DNA of 64,000 nucleotides from Pararobbsia silviterrae. GTDB taxonomy: Bacteria > Pseudomonadota > Gammaproteobacteria > Burkholderiales > Burkholderiaceae. Position numbers and translations under genes: made by a program. Location: the NCBI RefSeq assembly GCF_003628125.1, contig NZ_RBZU01000002.1, forward strand, positions 248,001-312,000. The letters are read 5' to 3'. The notes under the pieces are model-generated. The model searched no databases, was not told where the DNA came from, and saw only the letters and a program-made list of their open reading frames with translations. Below, one piece after another: positions 1 through 8,300 of the stretch (positions are counted from its first letter, which is position 1; every line of letters starts with the position of its first letter).

Positions 1-60
1 CCGAATCGAACGAGGGGCTCAAACATGCATAGCGCATCGCGCGATGCGCGGCCCTGAAAG

Positions 61-97
61 ACACGAAGCGACACGAAGCGATACAAAGCGACACGAC
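61..97. repeat. Three and a half copies of a 10-base direct repeat
   Basis: Two exact copies of ACACGAAGCG are followed by one variant, ATACAAAGCG, and a partial fourth copy, ACACGAC. The 10-base period is about one helical turn, so the copies lie on one DNA face, about 50-90 bases before the dioxygenase start. It could be a cooperative regulator site or a slippage product. The sequence does not decide, and the rest of the upstream region lies outside the window. Confidence 0.6.
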
Positions 98-149
98 GAG
101 GCCGGCATGACCGGCGTCAACGAACACCTTTATTGAACGAGATACCGTA

Positions 150-1136
150 ATGGCGAAGATTGTATTCGGGATGGCAGTGCCGCATAGCGGCATGCTGGGT
201 CAAGCGCCCGAGGATTGGCTCAAGAACGGCGAGCGCGATCGGAACAATCCGGAGTTGTGGTTCCGCAACCGGACCTGGACCTATCCGGAGCTCGAAGCGC
301 ATCGCGGCGCCGCCTTTGCCCCGTTCCTGACGATCGAGGAACGCACCGCGCGCGCGGCGCGCTGCCGCGCCGCGCTCGACACGATGGCCGAAGCGTATCG
401 CGCCGCCGACGTCGACGTCGCGATCATCCTCGGCAAGGACCAGAAGGAAATCTTCACGCAGCATTCACCGTCGATCGCGATCTATACGGGCGAGGAGGTC
501 CATAACGGTCCGCCGCAGCGCTCGGTCTACGCGCCCGATCGCCATGTCACGCACAAGTGCCATCCGAAGCTCGCGACCTATCTGATCGATCATTTCCAGC
601 GCGAAGGGTTCGATCTGTCCGATCTGTTCGCGTGGCCCGACAACGTCTGGATGAAGCCGCTGCCCGAGTATCCGGTCGTGCCGCACGCATACAGCTTCGT
701 CTATCACCAGATCATGAGCGACGATCCGCCGCCGCATGTGCCGATCATCATGAACTGCTTCTATCCGCCGACGCAGCCGTCGATGTCGCGCTGCATCGAG
801 TTCGGCCGCGTGCTTCGCGATGCGATCGCCGCGTGGCCCGAAGACGTGCGGGTCGGCATCTTCGCGTCGGGCGGTCTGTCGCACTTCGTCAACGACGAGG
901 AATTCGACCACGCGATCATGAAGATGCTCGCGAACTACGACTACGAGGGTCTGGCCGCGGTCGACAACCGCTCGTATCAGTCGGGCACGTCCGAAATCAA
1001 GCTGTATGTGAGCGTCATGAAGGCCGTGCAGGAAACCGGCGCGGAAATGACCCTCGTCGACTACGTGCCGTGCTGGCGCACGCCCGCCGGCACCGGCGAA
1101 GGCATGGGCTTCATGTACTGGAAAGCGGCCGATTGA
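150..1136 (+). CDS. Class III extradiol ring-cleavage dioxygenase (LigB-type large subunit)
   Basis: 328 residues of the LigB/DODA superfamily, which opens catechol-type rings next to the hydroxyls using non-haem Fe(II). The early PHSGML motif puts a His at residue 12, as in LigB proteins, where it is a metal ligand. A late GGLSHFVNDEEFD block matches the family's conserved GGLSH region. No LigA-type small subunit lies nearby, so it probably works alone, as 3-O-methylgallate and some gallate dioxygenases do. First gene of a five-gene plus-strand operon; its neighbours include a dihydroxyphthalate decarboxylase-like protein and an aldolase, which fits a meta-cleavage route. The exact substrate (protocatechuate, gallate or a methylated form) cannot be read from the sequence. 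Confidence 0.85.
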   Translation: MAKIVFGMAVPHSGMLGQAPEDWLKNGERDRNNPELWFRNRTWTYPELEAHRGAAFAPFLTIEERTARAARCRAALDTMAEAYRAADVDVAIILGKDQKEIFTQHSPSIAIYTGEEVHNGPPQRSVYAPDRHVTHKCHPKLATYLIDHFQREGFDLSDLFAWPDNVWMKPLPEYPVVPHAYSFVYHQIMSDDPPPHVPIIMNCFYPPTQPSMSRCIEFGRVLRDAIAAWPEDVRVGIFASGGLSHFVNDEEFDHAIMKMLANYDYEGLAAVDNRSYQSGTSEIKLYVSVMKAVQETGAEMTLVDYVPCWRTPAGTGEGMGFMYWKAAD

Positions 1137-1170
1137 GCGCGCCACACCCCATCAAAGAGAGAAAACCATC

Positions 1171-2028
1171 ATGAGCAACACCCGCCTGAACGGTCTGATC
1201 CGCGCATTCGAATCGGGCAAGCCCGCTTACGCCGCCTTCTCGAAGCTCGACAAGCAGACCGCGATCGAACTCAGCGACTCGCCGTACGACGCGCTCGTCT
1301 ACGAGATGGAGCACAACCCGTACGACGTCGCGGCGCTCGGCGACGCGTTCCAGTATCTGCTGAACCGCAAGCACATCGCCGAGTCGGGCTCGGTCGCGCC
1401 GAAGGTCACGCCCATCGCGCGGATTCCGGCCAACGGCGTCGAAATGAACCAGTCGTTTGCGAAGCAGGTCCTCGACCGCGGCGCGTACGGCGTGATCTGG
1501 CCGCACGTCTCGACCGTCGAGCAGGCGTATAACGCCGTGGCCTCGTGCCGCTATGCGCGTCCGAAGAACGCGCCGCTCTACGAGCCCAAGGGCGTGCGCG
1601 GCGACGGTCCCGCGAATGCCGCGCGTTACTGGGGCGTCAGCATGGTCGAGTACTACCGCAAGGCCGACGTCTGGCCGCTCGCGCCCGAAGGCGAAATTCT
1701 CGTCGGCCTCATGTGCGAGAGCACCGAAGCGATCGAGAACCTCGACGATATCCTCGCGAACGTGCCCGGCATCGGTTTTATCCTGATCGGCGAAGGCGAC
1801 CTGAGCCAGCAGCTCGGCCATCCGCGCAACTACGAGCATCCCGAAGTCGTCGATGCGATGCGTCAGATCGTCGAGACCTGCAAGAAGCACAAGGTCATCG
1901 TCGGCAATCCGCACGTGAACGCGAAGAACCACAAGCGTCTGCTCGAAGAGGGCTATGGTCTGCTGATGTCGGCGCCGCTGCGCAGCTACGGCGTCGTCGG
2001 TGCGGCGCGCGAGACGGCGGGTTACTAA
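1171..2028 (+). CDS. HpcH/HpaI family aldolase
   Basis: 285 residues of the class II pyruvate aldolase family, which splits 4-hydroxy-2-oxo acids to pyruvate plus an aldehyde or oxo acid. Family landmarks are the RGAYGVIWPHV strand-loop, the MCES segment with its metal-binding Glu, and GEGDLSQQLG, which corresponds to the usual GPADLS metal-Asp segment with a changed lead-in. An AGAGAG-type ribosome site precedes the ATG. The stop codon directly abuts the ATG of the next gene, implying coupled translation. In context it would release pyruvate from the ring-fission product made by the preceding dioxygenase's pathway. Family certain, substrate inferred. Confidence 0.85.
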   Translation: MSNTRLNGLIRAFESGKPAYAAFSKLDKQTAIELSDSPYDALVYEMEHNPYDVAALGDAFQYLLNRKHIAESGSVAPKVTPIARIPANGVEMNQSFAKQVLDRGAYGVIWPHVSTVEQAYNAVASCRYARPKNAPLYEPKGVRGDGPANAARYWGVSMVEYYRKADVWPLAPEGEILVGLMCESTEAIENLDDILANVPGIGFILIGEGDLSQQLGHPRNYEHPEVVDAMRQIVETCKKHKVIVGNPHVNAKNHKRLLEEGYGLLMSAPLRSYGVVGAARETAGY

Positions 2029-3573
2029 ATGAACGGCGCGCAAAGCCTTGTCGCGACGCTCGTCGATCAGGGCGTCGACATCTGTTTCGCGAATCCGGGT
2101 ACGTCCGAGATGCATTTCCTCTCGGCGCTCGAAAACCCGCGGATGCGCAGCGTCCTCTGTCTGTTCGAGGGCGTCGCGACGGGTGCGGCCGACGGCTGGT
2201 ACCGGATGAAGGACACGCCGGCCTCGACGTTGCTGCATCTCGGGCCAGGCCTGGCCAACGGCCTTGCGAATATTCATAACGCGAAGCGCGCGTCGTCGGG
2301 GATGGTCAACATCATCGGCGAGCATTCGAGTTCGCACCTCAAGTACGATCCGCCGCTGTCGTCGGATATCGAGGGGCTCGCGCGTCCGCTCAGTCATTGG
2401 GTACGCCGCGCGGAGTCGGCGGACACGATCGCGTGGGATGCGGCGAAGGCGGTCGCGAAGGCGTCCGAGCATCCGGGCCAGATCGCGACGCTGATCCTGC
2501 CCGGCGACACGTCGTGGCAGGAAGCCGGCGCACCGGTGCTGCCGCCGGCCGCGAAGCCCGCGCGCAAGGTGCCCGATGCCGCGCGCATCGAACATATCGC
2601 GCGCGTGCTGCGTTCGGGCGAACCGACGCTGATCATTCTCGCGAACAAGGCCACGCGCGGCGCGGCGCTCGAACGCGCGGGCCGCGTCGCGGCCGCGACG
2701 GGCGCGCGGCTCGGCTCGCAGTTCTTCACGGCGCGCATCGAGCGCGGCGCGGGCCGCGTGCCGATCGAACGCATTCCCTATGCGGTCGCGCCCGCGCGCG
2801 AGTTTCTCAAGGACTTCAAGCACATCGTCACGGTCGAGACGAAAGAGCCCGTCGCGTTTTTCAGCTATCCGGACAAGCCGAGTCTGCTCAAGCCCGAAGG
2901 CACGCTCGTGCATCCGCTCGTCGAAGCCGACGAGGACAGCGCGCTCGCGTTCGCGATGCTGCTCGATGCGCTCGGCGCGACGCACACGGCGCCGCGGCTG
3001 CAACCGCGTATCGAGACACCGGTGCCCACGGGCGCGCTCAATCCGGTCAGCATCGCGCATGCGCTGGCCGCGGCCTTGCCCGAGGACTGCATCGTCGTCG
3101 ACGAATCGCTGACGACGGGGCGCGAATCGATGGGCCTGACGATCGGCGCGGCCCCGCACGACCTCATCAACAATATGGGCGGCTCGATCGGCTATGCGAC
3201 GCCGGTCGCGACGGGCGCGGCGCTCGCGTGTCCCGATCGGCGCGTGTTCTGCATGGTCGGCGACGGCAGCGCGATGTACACGATCCAGTCGCTGTGGACG
3301 CAGGCGCGCGAGGGTCTGAACATCACGACGATCATCTTCGCGAACAACAGCTACGCGATCCTGAAGGCCGAGTACGCGAACATGGGCGCGGGCACGCCGG
3401 GCGAGCGCGCGCTCTCGATGATCGATCTCGATCGGCCGCGTATCGACTGGCAGGCGATGGCGACGAGCATGGGCGTGCCGTCGGTGGCCGTCGATACGGC
3501 TCAAGCATTTCATCAGGCCATGGTCGACTCGACGCGCGAAGCGGGTCCGCGCTTGATCGTCGTGCGGCTGTGA
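2029..3573 (+). CDS. Thiamine diphosphate-dependent decarboxylase/acetolactate synthase large-subunit family
   Basis: 514 residues with the three-domain architecture of ThDP enzymes. The PYR domain carries the catalytic Glu near residue 47 (LFEGVATGAADG). The middle domain follows, and the PP domain has the cofactor/Mg motif GDGSAMYTIQ ending at NNSYAIL. Length and motifs resemble benzoylformate decarboxylase and catabolic acetolactate-synthase-like proteins more than biosynthetic IlvB, and no small subunit is adjacent. It probably decarboxylates or ligates a 2-oxo acid formed in the pathway. The reading frame begins with no gap after the aldolase stop, so it depends on that gene's ribosomes. 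The substrate is unknown. Confidence 0.83.
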   Translation: MNGAQSLVATLVDQGVDICFANPGTSEMHFLSALENPRMRSVLCLFEGVATGAADGWYRMKDTPASTLLHLGPGLANGLANIHNAKRASSGMVNIIGEHSSSHLKYDPPLSSDIEGLARPLSHWVRRAESADTIAWDAAKAVAKASEHPGQIATLILPGDTSWQEAGAPVLPPAAKPARKVPDAARIEHIARVLRSGEPTLIILANKATRGAALERAGRVAAATGARLGSQFFTARIERGAGRVPIERIPYAVAPAREFLKDFKHIVTVETKEPVAFFSYPDKPSLLKPEGTLVHPLVEADEDSALAFAMLLDALGATHTAPRLQPRIETPVPTGALNPVSIAHALAAALPEDCIVVDESLTTGRESMGLTIGAAPHDLINNMGGSIGYATPVATGAALACPDRRVFCMVGDGSAMYTIQSLWTQAREGLNITTIIFANNSYAILKAEYANMGAGTPGERALSMIDLDRPRIDWQAMATSMGVPSVAVDTAQAFHQAMVDSTREAGPRLIVVRL

Positions 3574-3619
3574 TTCGAAACAGGCAATTCAAGGCATTCG
3601 AGAACAAGGAGTGGCATCA

Positions 3620-4513
3620 ATGACTACGACGCTGACAGGGGTGCCGACGCTGCGCACCAATCTCGCCGACTATGCGGTGACGAAGGCGATGAAGGACGGA
3701 CGCGTGAGCTCGGATCTCGTCACGCTCGACTACTGCGGGCCGACGCCCGCGCACAACGGCTTCAAGGCGATGGTCCGGGAAAACCAGTTCGACGCGGGCG
3801 AGCTCGCGATCGTGACGTTCCTGCAGGCCAAGGCGTACGGCAAGCCGTACGTGCTGCTGCCGGCGCCGATCTCGGGCCGCTTCCAGCATCACTGCGCGGG
3901 CTACAACATCGATTTCGGCCATCTCGATCCGAAGGATATCGAGGGCAAGAAGGTCGGCGTGCGCACGTATACGCAGACCACGGCGCTCTGGATTCGCGGG
4001 ATTCTGCGTCACGAGTACGGCGTCGATCTCGACAAGGTCACGTGGATGACGCTCGGCGACGGACATCTGGCCGAGTACACCGATCCGGCGAACACCCAGC
4101 GTTTGCCCAAGGGCGTTTCGATCCCGCAGATGATGCTCGACGGCGAACTCGCCGCGGCATTGCTCGGCGAGGACATGCCGAAGGATCCGCGTGTGCGCAC
4201 GCTCGTGCCCGACGCGCAGAATGCCGCGAAAGACTGGTTCGCGCGCGAAGGCGTGGTGCCGATCAATCACATGTTCGTCGTGCACGAGAACGTGTCGAAG
4301 CAGCGTCCCGACGTGGTCCGGGAGATTTACCGGATGATCGTCGAAAGCCGCGAACAGGCCGAGGGTGTGCCGGCGATTTTTCCGCCGATCGGTCTCGATG
4401 CGAACCGCAAGGGCATCCAGCTCGCCATCGACTGGGCGCTCGATCAAAAGATCATTCCGCGCCGTTTGTCGGTCGACGAACTGTTCGACGACGTGACGGG
4501 CAGCCTCGCATAA
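3620..4513 (+). CDS. 4,5-dihydroxyphthalate decarboxylase-like protein (periplasmic-binding-protein fold)
   Basis: 297 residues resembling the Pht5 group, which has a substrate-binding-protein fold but no export signal and acts as a cytoplasmic decarboxylase. Typical segments are GELAIVTFLQAKAYGKP early, a KVGVRTYTQT segment, and NHMFVVHE late. I chose the ATG eight bases after AAGGAG; an in-frame GTG nine bases upstream overlaps that ribosome site and is unlikely. Beside a LigB-type dioxygenase it suggests removal of a carboxyl group before ring opening, as in phthalate breakdown through protocatechuate. A binding or sensory role instead of catalysis is possible. Confidence 0.75.
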   Translation: MTTTLTGVPTLRTNLADYAVTKAMKDGRVSSDLVTLDYCGPTPAHNGFKAMVRENQFDAGELAIVTFLQAKAYGKPYVLLPAPISGRFQHHCAGYNIDFGHLDPKDIEGKKVGVRTYTQTTALWIRGILRHEYGVDLDKVTWMTLGDGHLAEYTDPANTQRLPKGVSIPQMMLDGELAAALLGEDMPKDPRVRTLVPDAQNAAKDWFAREGVVPINHMFVVHENVSKQRPDVVREIYRMIVESREQAEGVPAIFPPIGLDANRKGIQLAIDWALDQKIIPRRLSVDELFDDVTGSLA

Positions 4514-4566
4514 CGCGCTGAAAGTCGACCGTCAGGAATGTGGACAATAAATCAAGGAGACAGGTC

Positions 4567-6501
4567 ATGGTGAATCCGAGTACCTCTATGAAACACGCAT
4601 GGACGTGCATCGCGCTCGTTGCCGCGGCGGTTGCGGCCGCGCCGGCGATCGCCGCATCGGCGGCTGCCGCAGCGCCGGCGACGAAGGGCGAGTTGTTGCT
4701 GAACCGCCTCGGTCCCGTTACGTCGGAACTGTTCGTCGCGAACGCCGACGGCAGCGACGAGCATCGGCTGATTCAGTCGGACGGGTTCGACTATCACGCG
4801 TCGTTCTCGCAGGACGGTCAATGGGTCGTGTTCACGTCGGAGCGCGACGGGTACGGCGAATCGAATCTCTATCGCGTGAAGATCGATGGCACGGATCTGC
4901 AGAAGCTCACCGACCATATCGCGGTCGACGATGCCGCGGTGTTCTCGCCGACGAATCCCGACGTCATCGCGTTCGTGTCGTCGCGGCGCGGTGCCGCGAG
5001 TTTCGGCACGACGAACGTCTGGACGCTCAACATCAAGACGCACGCCTTGCATAACGTGACGGGCGCGATCAAGTTCGACGACAGCAAGCCGCATAGCTTT
5101 TTCCGTCCGTCGTGGTCGCCCGACGGCAAGTGGCTCGCCTTGTCGTCCGATATCGGCAGCGACTGGCGTGGTCACAACCTGCCGGTCGGCTGGGAGCGTA
5201 CGCAGGAAAGCAGCATCTATCTGATCCATCCGGACGGTTCGGGCTGGAAGAAGCTGTCGAGCAAGCCGGGCTTCGATGAGGGTTCGCCGTCGTGGTCGCC
5301 CGACGGCAAGGCCGTCGTGTTCTACGAAACGCCGGTCGAATCGACATGGGGCGCCCATCGTCCCGAGCTCATCAACAAGGTCAGTTCGCAAATCGTGTCG
5401 GTCGATGTCGCGAGTCTCGCGCGCAACGAACTCACGTCGACCCCGGGTTTCAAGGTGTTTCCGCAATATGTGAACCCCACGACCGTCGCGTATCACGTCA
5501 AGGGCGGCGAGACCGAGGGCATCTATACGACGGCGGGCGCGTTCCGCTCGACGAAGGACACGGGCATTCGCTCGCCGCGCTATACGGCGGACGGCGCGAA
5601 GGTCGTCTACGAGAAGGTCACGTTCCGTCCCGCGCGCGCGAACGGCACGCCGCTGTTCAGCTTCGATCCGCAGTGGAACTACCGGTACATCGACGTGTTC
5701 CCGCAGTTGTCGCAGGATCGAAAGGAGCTCGTTTATACGGAGAAGGCGATCAATTCGTCGATCGCGATCATTCGTCCGGACTTCACGGGATATCGCCGTA
5801 TCTATGATCCGGCCACGAGCGGTCTCGATCAGAAGATGGTCCAGATGGGGCTCGCGGGCGCATTCCAGCCGACGTGGTCGCCCGATCGCCAGTGGGTCGC
5901 GTTCGGCGTCGGCGATTGGTTCTTCACGCGGGGCAAGGGACCGGGCCGCATTGCGCGGATCAAGGCCGACGGCAGCATGGACGGTCATCCGGAATTCCTG
6001 ACGGACGGTCCGGAAAACGCGGGTTTCCCGAGCTACTCGCCGGACGGCAAGAAGATCGTTTATCGCGTGTGGAGCGAGGACGTCAAGGGTCTGCGCATTC
6101 TCGATCTCGAGACGCATACGACGACGATCCTGACGATCGATCCGGACAATTTGCCGGGCTGGTCGCCGGACGGCAGCAAGATCGTCTTTACGCGCAAGAT
6201 CGTGAATCCCGACGATCCGAACAAGTTCAATTTCGACGTGTTCACGATCAAGCCCGACGGCACGGATCTCAAGCGTCTGACGAGCGACGGCGCGAACCAG
6301 GGTCATGCGGTATGGACATGGGACGGCCGGATCGCGTACAGCTCGGGCACGTATGGCTTTCGCGACGAACTCGCGCTTTACGACAACAGCTTCCAGCCTG
6401 ACGGCCAGAACTGGGTCATGAATGCCGACGGCAGCCACGCGCATGCGATCACCGACACGCTCTGGGAAGAAGCGATGCCGACGTATGTGCCGAATGAGTA
6501 A
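4567..6501 (+). CDS. Exported TolB-like beta-propeller protein
   Basis: 644 residues. An N-terminal signal peptide (basic start, long Ala/Val core, AIAASA-type cleavage region) is followed by repeated PD40/TolB propeller motifs such as PDGKWLALSSD, WSPDGKAVVFYE, YSPDGKKIVYR and WSPDGSKIVFTR. No peptidase domain follows, so it is a stand-alone periplasmic propeller. The ATG lies six bases after AAGGAGA; an in-frame GTG 27 bases earlier lacks a ribosome site. Its place at the end of a catabolic operon suggests periplasmic handling of the substrate, perhaps as a lactonase-like or binding scaffold. No direct evidence gives the ligand. Confidence 0.75.
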   Translation: MVNPSTSMKHAWTCIALVAAAVAAAPAIAASAAAAAPATKGELLLNRLGPVTSELFVANADGSDEHRLIQSDGFDYHASFSQDGQWVVFTSERDGYGESNLYRVKIDGTDLQKLTDHIAVDDAAVFSPTNPDVIAFVSSRRGAASFGTTNVWTLNIKTHALHNVTGAIKFDDSKPHSFFRPSWSPDGKWLALSSDIGSDWRGHNLPVGWERTQESSIYLIHPDGSGWKKLSSKPGFDEGSPSWSPDGKAVVFYETPVESTWGAHRPELINKVSSQIVSVDVASLARNELTSTPGFKVFPQYVNPTTVAYHVKGGETEGIYTTAGAFRSTKDTGIRSPRYTADGAKVVYEKVTFRPARANGTPLFSFDPQWNYRYIDVFPQLSQDRKELVYTEKAINSSIAIIRPDFTGYRRIYDPATSGLDQKMVQMGLAGAFQPTWSPDRQWVAFGVGDWFFTRGKGPGRIARIKADGSMDGHPEFLTDGPENAGFPSYSPDGKKIVYRVWSEDVKGLRILDLETHTTTILTIDPDNLPGWSPDGSKIVFTRKIVNPDDPNKFNFDVFTIKPDGTDLKRLTSDGANQGHAVWTWDGRIAYSSGTYGFRDELALYDNSFQPDGQNWVMNADGSHAHAITDTLWEEAMPTYVPNE

Positions 6502-6570
6502 GACGTTGCGTGTCTGATCGATGTCGGATCGACGCTTGCGTGTCGATCCGACGAAGGTCGCGACGATCGA

Positions 6571-6602
6571 ACGGCGCCTTGCGAAAGCGGGGCGCCGTTT
6601 TT
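6571..6602 (+). terminator. Rho-independent terminator of the aromatic operon
   Basis: ACGGCGCC pairs with GGCGCCGT, continued inward by TTGC/GCGG pairs around a GAAA tetraloop, giving a stem of about 12 pairs. Five T residues follow. It lies about 70 bases after the propeller stop codon. Confidence 0.9.
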
Positions 6603-6980
6603 GTTTGGGGCCGTGCTTCGGTTCGCTTTAGATCCTGTCGGCGTCCTGCGCGTCACGCGAAGCACATGCGCAAGCGAGGCGATGCGGGTGGGAATGCGCG
6701 GCGAAGCCTCGCCTGTCGGTCGACACGTTCACGACACGCGAGCCGCGGTGAAACGCGGTGCGGAAACACGGCTCGAATGACCGCATCGAGCGCAAATGCA
6801 TCGATGCGATGTGCGAGGTCTACGGGGCGGGCGGCGGAGGATCGGGAACGGCGAGCGACGCAAGGCGACGTGAACGGGGGGCGGCGTCAGTGTGCGGTCG
6901 CGATACGTGATCGATGGGTCATCGAGTGCGCAATATGTTTGTGTCACGATGACATATCGATCCATCGATCGAGATGTCCA
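6603..6980. other. Intergenic stretch without a recognisable gene
   Basis: This separates the plus-strand aromatic operon from the 3' end of a minus-strand operon. Apart from a short dyad, TGTCA-CGA-TGACA, near 6942-6954 and an ATCGAT-rich segment just after it, nothing convincing is seen. Open frames here are arginine-rich shadows. Confidence 0.6.
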
Positions 6981-8279
6981 TCAGATTTTCGGCGCGAGCG
7001 GCGTATCGGCTTCGATCGCCATTGCCTCATTGACCTTCGGCGCCCACTTGCGCTGAAGCAACACGAGCGTGCTCGTCGCGCCGAGCAGCAGGAATACGAA
7101 GATCGCCATGATCGGCCACGTATAGTCGCCGCCGAGATCGAGCAGCCATCCCGAGAGACTCGCCGATACGCCGCCCGCGAGACTCGTCGCGACCTGCTGC
7201 AATCCCGTGTTGAGGCCGACGGCCTGCTTCGGAATCAGCGTGAGCTTACAGAGTGCGAGATTGTTGGCCGTCACGAGCCCGAGCAGCGACAACGAGAGCA
7301 CGTTCCAGACGAGCGCAAGCTCGGCCGATCGCGTGTACGCGCCGAACAACACCGTCGTGCCGCCGATAAAGCCGGCGACGATAAAGGCCTTGCGCACGCG
7401 CACCGCATCATGACCGCGCGCGATCATGCGGTCCGCGGCCCAGCCCGCGAACGCCGCGACGATCGCGATGCCCGCGAAGCTGAAGAACGTATAGACGCCC
7501 GAGCGTTCGAGCGACAGCCCGCGTTGCTCGACGAGATAGGCGGGCATCCACGTCATGCAGTAGAACGCGAAATAGCTATAGCAGAAGTTGTTGACGAGCC
7601 CGCCCCAGACCACGGGGCTCGCGAGCAGATTCGCAAGCGGCACCGACGATGCCCGCCGCTTCACGAGCGCCAGCTGCTCGCGCGACGGATAGTCGTTGCG
7701 GACCATGCGCAGCCACGGCACGAGCCAGACGAGCCCGATCAAACCCGTCGCGACGAACATGACCTTCCACGAATACGCGACGATCATCCAGGCCGCGATC
7801 GGCGCGCCGAGCGCGGGCCCCATCTTGCCGCCGATCGAATAGATGCCGAGCGCGGTGCCCTTGAGCGTTTCCTCGAAATGATCCGCGAGATAACGATAGG
7901 TCGCGGGCACGACGATCGCCTCGGCCAGACCGATCAGCAGGCGCATCACGATGAGCGCGCCGAGCGTCGTGACCGCGCCTGTCGCCGCGGCCGCGACGCA
8001 CCAGAGCGCGAAGCAGATCGTATAGGGCCATTTGACGCCGTAGCGATCGACGATCCAGCCCATCGGCATCTGCACGAGGCCGTACGACCAGAACACGGCC
8101 GAGTTGAGCCAGCCGCGTTCGGTGCTCGTCAGCGCGAATTGCCGCACAAAGCCCTTGTCGGCGAGCGCCGCCGACAGACTCGTGCGGTCGACGAACGCGA
8201 TCAGCAAACCGAGCGCCAGCAAAATCAGCACGCCCCAGCGATTCTCGCGGATCGCGTGATTCGATCGGACAGTATTCAC
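6981..8279 (-). CDS. MFS transporter, anion:cation symporter (glucarate/hexonate-like) family
   Basis: 432 residues, about 12 hydrophobic segments in two sets of six. The first helix has the LIAFVDRTSLS pattern typical of the ACS family. The loop after helix 2, GWIVDRYGVKW, is the MFS A-motif position. Family members import sugar acids and aromatic or tricarboxylic acids by proton symport. The start is a GTG 22 bases after the aldehyde dehydrogenase stop, with no strong ribosome site, so translation may be coupled. Pairing with a ketoglutaric-semialdehyde-type dehydrogenase suggests uptake of a sugar acid. Assignment to family firm, substrate inferred. Confidence 0.85.
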   Translation of the reverse strand: MNTVRSNHAIRENRWGVLILLALGLLIAFVDRTSLSAALADKGFVRQFALTSTERGWLNSAVFWSYGLVQMPMGWIVDRYGVKWPYTICFALWCVAAAATGAVTTLGALIVMRLLIGLAEAIVVPATYRYLADHFEETLKGTALGIYSIGGKMGPALGAPIAAWMIVAYSWKVMFVATGLIGLVWLVPWLRMVRNDYPSREQLALVKRRASSVPLANLLASPVVWGGLVNNFCYSYFAFYCMTWMPAYLVEQRGLSLERSGVYTFFSFAGIAIVAAFAGWAADRMIARGHDAVRVRKAFIVAGFIGGTTVLFGAYTRSAELALVWNVLSLSLLGLVTANNLALCKLTLIPKQAVGLNTGLQQVATSLAGGVSASLSGWLLDLGGDYTWPIMAIFVFLLLGATSTLVLLQRKWAPKVNEAMAIEADTPLAPKI

Positions 8280-8300
8280 GGCAGGCGCTCGGTCGGACGA

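Noticed and set aside
150..1136. Two-subunit protocatechuate 4,5-dioxygenase
   Set aside because: No LigA-type small subunit precedes or follows the gene inside the window, so only the large-subunit family was called.
1111..3513. Very long open frame opposite the aldolase and ThDP enzyme genes
   Set aside because: It is arginine- and histidine-rich, overlaps two well-supported genes and is explained by GC-rich codon bias. Similar long opposite frames at 4552-6444, 6510-8759 and 49321-51237 were rejected for the same reason.
3611..3619. GTG start nine bases upstream for the Pht5-like protein
   Set aside because: It overlaps the AAGGAG ribosome site that fits the downstream ATG at proper spacing.
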